Program-made: the position numbers and the translations under genes
Assembly: GCA_021205255.1 (NCBI GenBank)
Contig: JAJPXW010000244.1
Span: forward strand, 1-10,045
Direction: 5' to 3'
Length of the DNA stretch: 10,045 bases
Source: Burkholderiales bacterium
Lineage (GTDB): Bacteria > Pseudomonadota > Gammaproteobacteria > Burkholderiales > Burkholderiaceae_F
Shown: positions 1-6,595 of the stretch, in pieces
Numbering within the stretch: the first letter of the stretch is position 1
Layout of the letters: each line of letters begins with the position of its first letter
The notes under the pieces: model-generated
What the model was told of the DNA's origin: nothing
The model's input: the letters and a program-made list of their open reading frames with translations, nothing else
Databases searched by the model: none

Positions 1-97
1 AGCGGTGCCCAACACTCCCGCTGGCGACTGCAAGAATCTTGAATAGTTTTTCAAGGTTCACCACAGTTTGGGAGATAGCCGAAATTGTGCTTCCCAT
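1..97 (-). CDS. Unrecognised protein, N-terminal fragment (cut by window edge)
   Basis: An open frame starts with ATG at 97-95 and stays open to the window edge. It gives 32 residues beginning MGSTISAISQTVV and containing LEKLFKILAVASGS. A good Shine-Dalgarno sequence (AAGGAG, minus strand, 103-108) lies 5 bases before the ATG, which is the main reason to call it. It is on the same strand as the phosphorylase gene but sits about 260 bases beyond that gene's stop and past a terminator, so it probably has its own promoter. The visible part has a hydrophobic/amphipathic stretch (about residues 18-28) but no motif I recognise, so no function is proposed. The opposite strand also has a frame open from base 3 to 125, so the coding strand is not certain. 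Confidence 0.5.
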   Translation of the reverse strand, partial: MGSTISAISQTVVNLEKLFKILAVASGSVGHR

Positions 98-189
98 CTT
101 CTCTCCTTGCATCAAACCTTATTGAATGAGCATCTCCAAAAATCCACTATTAGCCTTCAGCAAAATTACTTAAGGCATTTGTTACTGTA

Positions 190-219
190 TTGATAGGGAA
201 TAAATTGTAAGAAGCTCAA
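190..219 (-). promoter_or_regulatory. Weak candidate promoter for the left-edge reading frame
   Basis: Read on the minus strand, TTGAGC (219-214) and TATCAA (195-190) are separated by 18 bases. Each matches the sigma-70 consensus at four of six positions. Transcription would start near 183 and leave a leader of roughly 85 bases before the ATG at 97. The rest of 98-313 is AT-rich and shows no other recognisable signal. Confidence 0.2.
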
Positions 220-313
220 CTTCGGAATAAGTGAATTTCGCTAACTGGGTTTGCTCCATTTGCCTAGGGAAAATCTAACCCATAAATTCAAAGTCCCGTA
301 TTTAGGAAGTAAG

Positions 314-343
314 AGATAAAACAAAGGGTGGCTGACCACCCTC
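314..343 (-). terminator. Rho-independent terminator of the zipA-ligA-phosphorylase unit
   Basis: On the minus strand, AGGGTGG (342-336), loop TCAG and CCACCCT (331-325) form a 7-bp GC-rich stem. It can be extended by a G-T pair, and a T-rich tail TTTGTTTTATC follows directly. It begins about 20 bases after the phosphorylase stop codon. The T-tract lies on one side only, so it acts for minus-strand transcription and marks the end of this operon. Confidence 0.85.
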
Positions 344-361
344 CATTCAATCTTTTAGCTC

Positions 362-1123
362 CTATTCTTCTTCGGAAGCTATATCAGTAAATGCCTTAAG
401 AGCTATGTCAATAGAATCTTTATAAGCTGTTTCCAATATAGTGCCAGCTGCTTCAAGGTCAACTGCATTTTCGGAGTCACCAACGCCGGCAGCAGGATTT
501 ACTACCTGTAGCAATGCGGCATAAGGCAGTTTCAGCTCTCTGGCCAAAGCCGCTTCCGGCATCATAGTCATTCCTACATAATGGGCTCCGTCCCTACTAA
601 GCTTTTCTATTTCAGCCGAAGTCTCTAGACGAGGACCTTGCATACAAGCGTAAGTTCCTCCATCAATAACTTCTATGTCAAGTTCTTCAGCGGCGTCGAG
701 AAGAGAATCCCTCAAATCGTCATCAAAAGGATTTGTGAAATCAATAAAGTTAATTTCTTCAGTTTCACCAGTGTTGTACGAAGTTTCTCTGCCCCATGTG
801 AAATCCAAGATCTGATCCGGAATTGCGATGGTGCCTGGTACGTCGTCTTCAACGATTCCACCAACTGAACAAAGAGCAACTATAGCTTCGGGGTTATATT
901 GGGCAAGTGCCCAAATGTTTGCCCGATAGTTAATCATATGCGGAGGTTTTTTAATAGTCCTGCCATGGCGCGGTAGATAAACAATTTCCATACCTTCATA
1001 CCTACCCCGAATAATTTCGCTAGACGGATCACCCCAGGGCGTCTCAACCTTTTCAATGACCGAACCTTCGAGGAAGTCCGGCTTGGTGGCTCCCGAACCA
1101 CCGATCACCGCAAAAGTTTTCAT
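362..1123 (-). CDS. S-methyl-5'-thioinosine (or thioadenosine) phosphorylase, PNP/MTAP family
   Basis: Cytosolic nucleoside phosphorylase of 253 residues, the usual family length. It splits a methylthio-nucleoside with phosphate to the free base and 5-methylthioribose-1-phosphate, salvaging the by-product of polyamine and homoserine-lactone synthesis. Visible motifs are the phosphate-binding loop GGSG (8-11), RHG (52-54), MQGPRLET (161-168) and GMTMMPEAALARE (184-196), which holds the nucleoside-binding Met-Pro-Glu. Where human MTA phosphorylase has two base-contacting Asp residues (TDYD), this protein has Asn209 and Ala211 in VVNPAAG. The same motif is found in the Pseudomonas aeruginosa methylthioinosine phosphorylase, so I favour a 6-oxopurine substrate (inference). 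The ATG overlaps the ligA stop as ATGA, and its Shine-Dalgarno lies inside the ligA 3' end, so translation is probably coupled. The alternative is a general MTA phosphorylase or purine nucleoside phosphorylase. Confidence 0.93.
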   Translation of the reverse strand: MKTFAVIGGSGATKPDFLEGSVIEKVETPWGDPSSEIIRGRYEGMEIVYLPRHGRTIKKPPHMINYRANIWALAQYNPEAIVALCSVGGIVEDDVPGTIAIPDQILDFTWGRETSYNTGETEEINFIDFTNPFDDDLRDSLLDAAEELDIEVIDGGTYACMQGPRLETSAEIEKLSRDGAHYVGMTMMPEAALARELKLPYAALLQVVNPAAGVGDSENAVDLEAAGTILETAYKDSIDIALKAFTDIASEEE

Positions 1124-3177
1124 GCGTCCTCCTTGTCTTGTACGAGCATCTTCATGAATTCGTCTTGGTCAATTATCTTCACACCAAGCGCTTCTGCTTT
1201 ACTGAGTTTACTACCCGGGTTTGCACCAGCTAGTACATACGATGTCTTTTTCGAAACTGAGCCTGCAACTTTACCTCCGAACTTACGGATTAGGTCGGAA
1301 GCTTCATCCCGGGTTAGTGTTGGCAGTGTACCAGTTAATACAAAAGTCATTCCAGTAAAGATTTGATTTTCCGTACTGCGGCCTCCCCCTTCCTCCCAAT
1401 GGACTCCGGCGACTCGAAGCTCATCTATGACTTTCAAGTTTGCTGGTTCGGCAAAGAAATGCAAAATCTTTTCAGCAGTCGATGGTCCAACATCTTCGAC
1501 TCCCAATAAATCTTCCAGCCCAGCATCTTCAAGAGCTTGTAAAGAGCCAAAGTGCGCTGCTAACGTTCTTGCGCCTGCCTCGCCCACATCTGGAATACTA
1601 ATGGCAAATAAAAACCGCTCTAATGTGGTGTTCTTGGATTTCTCTATCGATTCAATTATCTTAGTTGCCGACTTTTCTCCCATCCTCTCATATTTGACAA
1701 GTTGGTCGGCAGTTAGCTTATAAATATCGGCTACGGTCTTTAAGGTATCATCGGCCACTAATTGTTCAGCTAATTTTTCGCCAATGCCATCTATGCCCAT
1801 AGCATTTCGGGATACAAAGTGCAGAATGCTTTGAACCCGCATAGCTTTACAGAAGAGACCCCCAGTGCAACGCCTATCCTTTTCTCCAGGCTCCTTGTAA
1901 GCGTGGGAGCCACAGATTGGACAATATTCTGGAAATACAAAGGTACGCGCATCTGCTGGCCGCAATTCTGGAACAACCCTGACGATTTCTGGAATAACGT
2001 CTCCTGCTCTACGGATCACGATAGTGTCGCCAATCTTTACACCCATCTTCTCCAGAAATTCCTCATTGTGCAAAGAGGCGTTGCTAATTGTTGTGCCACC
2101 CACAAATACAGGTCTTAGTCTTGCGACTGGTGTCAACTTACCAGTTCTACCTACTTGAATTTCAATATCGAGCACTTGAGTTTGGGCTTCTTCGGGAGGA
2201 TACTTGTGTGCGCAGGCCCAGCGCGGCTCACGGGAGACATAGCCAAGTTCTCTTTGAAGCGCAAAACTGTTAACTTTATAAACTACGCCATCAATTTCAA
2301 ATGGCAAGTCTTTGCGCTCTTGCTCTACTTTCAAGTGGAAGTTCTGAAGTTCCGCTGGTCCATATGCCAGAGTACGCATACCGGAAACTGGAAAGCCAAG
2401 TTCTTTTAACTTATCAAGAAGAGCTGATTGCGTAGGAGCAATTTCACTGCTGACTTCTCCTAAGCCGTAGGCATAAAAAGAAAGATTTCTTTTTGCGGTA
2501 ATTGATGGATCTAATTGTCTTAGAGAGCCTGCCGTAGCATTTCTAGGATTAGCAAAGACTTTGCCACCGATTTTTCTCTGCTCTTCGTTAATTCTCTCGA
2601 ATTCTTTCTTATGAAGAATAACTTCTCCTCGAATTTCACAGATATCTGGCAGACCTTCGACTTTTAAGGGCAGAGTTTTTATCGTTCTGACATTTGCAGT
2701 GACATCTTCACCGGTATACCCGTCACCTCTAGTAGCGGCAACGACTAAGACACCTTTTTCATAGCGCAAGTTAACGGCAAGACCGTCAAACTTCAGTTCA
2801 CAATCGTATTCAACAGGAGGAGCGCTAGGCTCTAGCTCTAAAGAGCGTCTTATACGCCCATCGAAGTCGTAGGCGCCTTGAGCCGTATAGTCAGTTTCAG
2901 TGTGGATTGAGAGCAAAGGAATTTTATGGGTTACCTTTGTCATCTCGCTCTTTACTTCCGCACCGACTCTGTCGGTAGGAGAAAAGAGACTCTTGAACTG
3001 CGGGTATTCTTTTTCGAGACGAACTAGCTCTTGGAAAAGCGAGTCGTAGAGATCATCGGAAATGGTTGGATTGTTGTCTACATAGTAGGCCTTGTTATGT
3101 TTTTCGATTTCTTCTGCTAAAGCTTCCATCCTATCCTTGATGGCCTGCTCTTCCTTTGTCAATGTTTGTTCGCTCAT
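1120..3177 (-). CDS. ligA: NAD+-dependent DNA ligase LigA
   Basis: Essential replicative ligase that seals nicks between Okazaki fragments using NAD+. At 685 residues it is full length (E. coli 671) with every domain present. Domain Ia covers about 1-75, with the YYVDNNPTISDDLYD segment that contacts NAD+. The adenylation domain has catalytic Lys129 in KFDG (129-132), Glu127, Arg150, Glu185, Lys301 and Lys325. The OB fold covers about 335-410. The zinc finger uses Cys419, Cys422, Cys437 and Cys443, with the same spacing as in E. coli. The helix-hairpin-helix region covers about 450-590 and the C-terminal BRCT domain about 605-685. A short extra stretch before KFDG (about 105-122) resembles betaproteobacterial ligases as I remember them. 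The start is supported by AGGAGG (3185-3190), 7 bases before the ATG. It lies between zipA (81-base gap) and the phosphorylase gene (4-base overlap). Identification is secure. Confidence 0.99.
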   Translation of the reverse strand: MSEQTLTKEEQAIKDRMEALAEEIEKHNKAYYVDNNPTISDDLYDSLFQELVRLEKEYPQFKSLFSPTDRVGAEVKSEMTKVTHKIPLLSIHTETDYTAQGAYDFDGRIRRSLELEPSAPPVEYDCELKFDGLAVNLRYEKGVLVVAATRGDGYTGEDVTANVRTIKTLPLKVEGLPDICEIRGEVILHKKEFERINEEQRKIGGKVFANPRNATAGSLRQLDPSITAKRNLSFYAYGLGEVSSEIAPTQSALLDKLKELGFPVSGMRTLAYGPAELQNFHLKVEQERKDLPFEIDGVVYKVNSFALQRELGYVSREPRWACAHKYPPEEAQTQVLDIEIQVGRTGKLTPVARLRPVFVGGTTISNASLHNEEFLEKMGVKIGDTIVIRRAGDVIPEIVRVVPELRPADARTFVFPEYCPICGSHAYKEPGEKDRRCTGGLFCKAMRVQSILHFVSRNAMGIDGIGEKLAEQLVADDTLKTVADIYKLTADQLVKYERMGEKSATKIIESIEKSKNTTLERFLFAISIPDVGEAGARTLAAHFGSLQALEDAGLEDLLGVEDVGPSTAEKILHFFAEPANLKVIDELRVAGVHWEEGGGRSTENQIFTGMTFVLTGTLPTLTRDEASDLIRKFGGKVAGSVSKKTSYVLAGANPGSKLSKAEALGVKIIDQDEFMKMLVQDKEDA
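1127..1134 (-). promoter_or_regulatory. Strong Shine-Dalgarno for the phosphorylase, inside ligA
   Basis: AAGGAGGA on the minus strand, 3 bases before the phosphorylase ATG (6 bases counting from its AAGGA core). It lies in the last LigA codons (Lys-Glu-Asp). It fixes the start at 1123 and supports translational coupling across the ATGA overlap. Confidence 0.75.
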
Positions 3178-3210
3178 TTAGCTTCCTCCTAGCTGGATTG
3201 CGCAGTATGA

Positions 3211-3234
3211 CCGAGAAAGCCGTAGATTTCTCAG
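3211..3234 (-). repeat. Stem-loop in the zipA-ligA intercistronic gap
   Basis: An 8-bp inverted repeat (CTGAGAAA / TTTCTCGG on the minus strand, including one G-T pair) with an 8-base loop. It lies in the 81-base gap after zipA and about 20 bases before the ligA Shine-Dalgarno. No T-tract follows on the minus strand, so it is not an intrinsic terminator. It could mark mRNA processing or stability, or be chance. Confidence 0.45.
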
Positions 3235-3258
3235 AAAGTAATAGTTTTTGGGGAGATT

Positions 3259-4518
3259 TCAGCTTAAAAGCAGGAAAACATCGTCTCCGCCAGGCTCAAG
3301 TCCCTGCACTCTCATGTTGGCATAGAACTTGTCTGTATCTTTCTTTGTAGCAGCTAGAAGCTGACCGTTAATTTCAGTTCCATCCTGGCAGACGATCTGC
3401 GCTCCAAAAACAGCTGCAAAAGCATTGGCTGCCATCATAAGGATCTTCAACGGATCTCTTTCAGGTGGAACGAGCGGAACACGCAGCTCGAGCTTAAGAA
3501 CTTCATCGGTAATTTGGCATAGGACTAGTTCTCCACGACGATGTTCATATCTTTTACCGTCCTTGGATTGCATAAGCGTGCCTAGCTTTTCGTAGGTTGT
3601 TGAATTTATCCGATTAAATCCTAAACCTGCTGCCTTTTTCTCAAATTCCTGGGTAGTAATTGCTGCTGGTAACAGAAGATAAAGAAGGAATGTCTTATTA
3701 AATAACTGCACCCAATTCGACAGGTTCAGAGCTTTTGCTTGAATTTGCTGATCGTCCATGACGTCGCTAACTCCATCAAGCATCATTTCAAGTCTTTGCT
3801 TGAACTGGATTAATTGGGAAACAGCTGTTGGTGAAATTGCCCCGGAGGCCGAAGCCAAGCGGACAATAATAATGACTGCGGTGTAGGAGCCAATTGGATC
3901 CGGAACTTCCCATTTACCTTCTGTAGTTTCCCATGCATAGATGGAATAATGTCCGCCAAGATCGATCTTCTTGATGTCCTTTAGCTCCTTTAGGAGCTGC
4001 GTGCCAGTTACTGCGCTCTTAAAAGTAACCGTAAACACTTCTTCAAGAACTGGATTATGAGAAGGTACGCCAGTTTTTGCCGTATCTTCAAAGCGCATCG
4101 CCTCATTGAAAGGCAACCTTTCCATTAATTCCGAATAGGGATTGTGCGTTTCCACTACCTGCGGCGCTGGCGCCTGATGGTCATTTTGTTGATATTGAGC
4201 TTCCGTTGAGGTTTTCGGTTGTTCAGCTGCTTCCGGGACGCTTACAGGCTCAACTTCTTGGTTTTCCTGCTCTGGCTTTGTTGTAAGAGTCTCATCCTGA
4301 TATCCACTAACATTAGGCTCGTAAGCCTGGGACGAACTTGGTGAGACCATAGCCCTCTCTGAAGGCGAAAGCATAATAGGTTCGCGATCTATGTGATGGA
4401 CTTCAGCCTTTGCTTCTTCCGCTTGTCTGCTTTTAATCCGAAGCCAGTACCAAAAAGCTATAACTACGACCACGCCGATTATTAAAACTGTTAGCGTCAT
4501 CGGGAGATTTTCAAGCAT
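3259..4518 (-). CDS. zipA: Cell division protein ZipA (membrane-anchored FtsZ-binding protein)
   Basis: 419-residue inner-membrane protein that tethers and stabilises FtsZ at the division site. Residues 7-25 form one N-terminal transmembrane helix (TLTVLIIGVVVVIAFWYWL) followed by a positive stretch (RIKSRQ), the N-out/C-in layout of ZipA. Residues about 30-125 are a flexible linker rich in Glu, Gln, Pro and Ser. The C-terminal region (about 160-405) is larger than the single E. coli domain of about 140 residues and appears to contain two related halves, roughly 160-275 and 276-405. The second half carries the clearer FtsZ-binding-type segments (LKLELRVPLVPP, FGAQIV). The start is supported by GAGGA (4525-4529), 6 bases before the ATG. 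ligA downstream is the classic zipA neighbour. ZipA sequences diverge strongly, so the call rests on architecture plus context. Confidence 0.88.
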   Translation of the reverse strand: MLENLPMTLTVLIIGVVVVIAFWYWLRIKSRQAEEAKAEVHHIDREPIMLSPSERAMVSPSSSQAYEPNVSGYQDETLTTKPEQENQEVEPVSVPEAAEQPKTSTEAQYQQNDHQAPAPQVVETHNPYSELMERLPFNEAMRFEDTAKTGVPSHNPVLEEVFTVTFKSAVTGTQLLKELKDIKKIDLGGHYSIYAWETTEGKWEVPDPIGSYTAVIIIVRLASASGAISPTAVSQLIQFKQRLEMMLDGVSDVMDDQQIQAKALNLSNWVQLFNKTFLLYLLLPAAITTQEFEKKAAGLGFNRINSTTYEKLGTLMQSKDGKRYEHRRGELVLCQITDEVLKLELRVPLVPPERDPLKILMMAANAFAAVFGAQIVCQDGTEINGQLLAATKKDTDKFYANMRVQGLEPGGDDVFLLLS

Positions 4519-4874
4519 TGTCTGTCCTCGGGTTAGAACTTAGTCAGGTAAAAATAGGAAGGTAAGAAAGTTAATTTTAATATCGACAGGGATTTCAAGA
4601 GAAACTTTTTAGCACCGAACAACGGGTATTCTAAGGTGGTATAAACACATATATATGGGAACTATTACTGAATTTCCGGTGTTAATCATAAGTGCGTCTT
4701 AACAATCGCTAAAGCATTTTATGGCAACTCTATAGTCTCCTTTTATCCTTCAATAGACCTACCAGTAGCCTTTCTTAAAAGAAAGAAGTCGCATTATTCG
4801 CTATCCTCCTTAGAATCTGCGGGAAATCTCTAATCTGAACTGTTAATATTGCGAAAAATCAAAAGGAAGGAATA
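4519..4874. other. Divergent intergenic region between zipA and queF
   Basis: AT-rich region of 356 bases with no credible gene; the only ATG frames are under about 20 codons and lack ribosome binding sites. It must carry promoters for both divergent units, but I see no good -35/-10 pair. On the plus strand TAGAAT (4811-4816) and TAATAT (4844-4849) are -10-like without a matching -35. On the minus strand TTGCCA (4727-4722) stands 17 bases from a poor TGTTAA (4704-4699). An inverted repeat lies at 4770-4785. I see no preQ1-riboswitch pattern ahead of queF. Confidence 0.6.
4770..4785. repeat. Short palindrome upstream of queF, possible operator
   Basis: CTTTCTT-AA-AAGAAAG is a perfect 7-bp inverted repeat with a 2-base centre. 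The centre is too short for a good RNA hairpin, so if functional it would more likely bind a dimeric regulator. It lies 89 bases before the queF ATG. Because it is AT-rich, it could be chance. Confidence 0.35.
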
Positions 4875-5294
4875 ATGTCGACACAACCATCTAAAAACCT
4901 GGAAACTTTTCCCAACCCACAACCGGGTAGAGATTATTTAATCCACATGGAGATCCCAGAATTCACTTCTCTATGTCCACTTACAGGACAGCCTGATTTC
5001 GCCACTCTTATCCTCGACTACATTCCGGATCAGAAAAATGTGGAACTGAAATCCCTCAAGCTTTATATGTGGAGCTATAGGCAAGAAGGCGCTTTCCATG
5101 AGGCAATAACGAATAAGATTTTGGACGATCTCGTTAAAGCGCTTGAACCTCGCTATATGAGACTTAAAGCCAAGTGGTGGGTTAGAGGAGGCATTTATAC
5201 CACAGTAGTAGCCGATCACCGTAAAGAAGGCTGGACTCCCCAACCTAAAGTCGATATTGAAGAATTTGAAACAAACGTTCCAACAAGAGGATAA
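4875..5294 (+). CDS. queF: NADPH-dependent 7-cyano-7-deazaguanine reductase QueF (short type)
   Basis: Cytosolic nitrile reductase that converts preQ0 to preQ1 with two NADPH, the last step before tRNA-guanine transglycosylase inserts the base on the way to queuosine. The 139-residue protein is the short, single-domain form, like Bacillus QueF and unlike the long bimodular E. coli form. Cys34 in FTSLCPLTGQPDF is the nucleophile that forms the thioimide, and Asp41 is the general acid. The QueF signature runs from Glu57 through KSLKLY (59-64), and GAFHE (72-76) supplies the substrate-binding Glu76. The start is supported by AAGGAAGGA just before the ATG. It is the first gene of the rightward unit, 39 bases before dapC. 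No other queuosine gene is in view. Confidence 0.96.
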   Translation: MSTQPSKNLETFPNPQPGRDYLIHMEIPEFTSLCPLTGQPDFATLILDYIPDQKNVELKSLKLYMWSYRQEGAFHEAITNKILDDLVKALEPRYMRLKAKWWVRGGIYTTVVADHRKEGWTPQPKVDIEEFETNVPTRG

Positions 5295-5333
5295 ATAAAA
5301 CCTCCACGTGGTCCCAACTGGAATGAAACAACC

Positions 5334-6518
5334 ATGAATCCAGAACTTAAATTAACGAAGCCCTATCCTTTCACTCGACTCAGAGCTTTGCTCAAAGGTG
5401 CCAAATTGCCGGAAGGCAAACCGCACATATCCTTATCTCTCGGGGAACCAAGGCACGCACTTCCCACCGATATTGCAACCTGTATAAAAGAAAATCTCAA
5501 GCTTCTTGAAAAGTACCCTCCAACCCAAGGTACTCCTGAGCTACGGGAAGCTATTTCAAATTGGCTTTTAAGAAGGACTGGTGCAAAAGTCGATCCAGAC
5601 ACTCAAATTCTTCCAACTAACGGGTCTCGTGAAGCTTTGTTTTCTTTCCCGCAAGTGATTATTGATAGAGCCGATAGCCCATACGTCGTCATGCCGGACC
5701 CCTTCTATCAAATATACGAAGGAGCCACGATTTTGGCGGGTGCTAAACCGTGGTTTGCTCCCTGCGCTGCTGAAAACGACTTCAAAATGGATATTACGAA
5801 AGTTCCAGAGGAAGTTTTAAAGAATACCGCTTTAGTAATCGTCTGCTCACCAAACAACCCAACTGGGAAAGTTTTAAATCTGGAAGATTGGAAAGTCCTA
5901 TTTGAAATGTCGGAAAAGTATGGCTTTGTCATTGGCAGCGACGAATGCTATTCCGAAATCTACTTTGACGAGTCCAAGCCGCCACTTACTAGTATGGAAG
6001 CCGCTAGGAAGCTTGGAAAAGAAAATTTCAAGAATTTGATAATCTTTTCGAGCCTATCCAAGAGATCTAACGCCCCAGGTATGCGTTCTGGTTTTGTTGC
6101 AGGGGACGCAGATTTAATTAAGCCCTATCTCTTATACAGAACATACCATGGTTCAGCCATGTCCGGCGTATTCCAGAAAGCAAGCATCGTGGCCTGGAAT
6201 GACGAAAAGCACGTCAAGGAAAATAGAAGACTCTATAGAGAAAAGTTCGAAGCCGCTTTACCACTTATTCAGGAATCACTAAAAGTCGAAATGCCGGACG
6301 CCGCTTTCTACTTATGGGCCAAAACTCCTATCGATGATCAGGAATACACAAGGCAGCTTTACGAAAAAGAAGGCGTAACCGTACTCCCAGGCAGTTTCCT
6401 AGCACGGGAGGATGCGCAAGGAAAGAATCCTGGTACTGGTTACGTAAGGATTGCGCTTGTGGCAACCGTTCCTGAAGTTAAGGAAGCTGCGCAAAGAATA
6501 GCCGATTTCAAAATTTAG
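5334..6518 (+). CDS. dapC: Succinyldiaminopimelate transaminase DapC
   Basis: PLP-dependent fold-type I aminotransferase, 394 residues. It converts N-succinyl-2-amino-6-ketopimelate plus glutamate to N-succinyl-LL-diaminopimelate in the succinylase route to lysine and peptidoglycan. The PLP Schiff-base lysine is Lys243 in SSLSKRS (239-245). SPNNPTGKV (172-180) holds the cofactor-contacting Asn175. SDECYSEIY (202-210) holds Asp203, which pairs with the pyridine nitrogen, and Tyr206. Arg372 in YVRIAL is the expected carboxylate-binding arginine. The N-terminus (MNPELKLTKPYPFTRLRALL) matches the usual start of proteobacterial DapC. The ribosome binding site is poor (GGAA about 10 bases upstream). 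Adjacent dapD and dapE make the specific assignment strong over other class I aminotransferases. Confidence 0.95.
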   Translation: MNPELKLTKPYPFTRLRALLKGAKLPEGKPHISLSLGEPRHALPTDIATCIKENLKLLEKYPPTQGTPELREAISNWLLRRTGAKVDPDTQILPTNGSREALFSFPQVIIDRADSPYVVMPDPFYQIYEGATILAGAKPWFAPCAAENDFKMDITKVPEEVLKNTALVIVCSPNNPTGKVLNLEDWKVLFEMSEKYGFVIGSDECYSEIYFDESKPPLTSMEAARKLGKENFKNLIIFSSLSKRSNAPGMRSGFVAGDADLIKPYLLYRTYHGSAMSGVFQKASIVAWNDEKHVKENRRLYREKFEAALPLIQESLKVEMPDAAFYLWAKTPIDDQEYTRQLYEKEGVTVLPGSFLAREDAQGKNPGTGYVRIALVATVPEVKEAAQRIADFKI

Positions 6519-6595
6519 AAACTTCAAATATCAAATCTAGGCACAAACAACAGGTTTATCTAAACAAAAGACATAGACAAAACAAAGGAAACAAG

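Noticed and set aside
3..125. Plus-strand frame open from the left edge to a stop at 123-125, possibly a C-terminal tail of an upstream gene
   Set aside because: It is antisense to the minus-strand frame that has a good Shine-Dalgarno, and its sequence shows no recognisable ending; kept only as a doubt on the left-edge call.
1427..2409. Several plus-strand open frames of 60-100 codons across this stretch
   Set aside because: They lie wholly antisense to the well-conserved zinc-finger, HhH and adenylation regions of ligA and show no motif of their own.
4640..4660. TATAAA and ATATATAT tract as a strong promoter core
   Set aside because: No -35 hexamer at the right distance on either strand.
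4786..4874. preQ1 riboswitch in the queF leader
   Set aside because: I looked for the class I pattern (a C-rich stem-loop with an A-rich tail ending near the ribosome binding site) and found neither the GGTTC-type stem nor the CACCC-type segment.
5304..5311. CCACGTGG palindrome between queF and dapC as an operator
   Set aside because: Only 8 bases, common by chance, and inside a transcribed operon gap; no second copy nearby.
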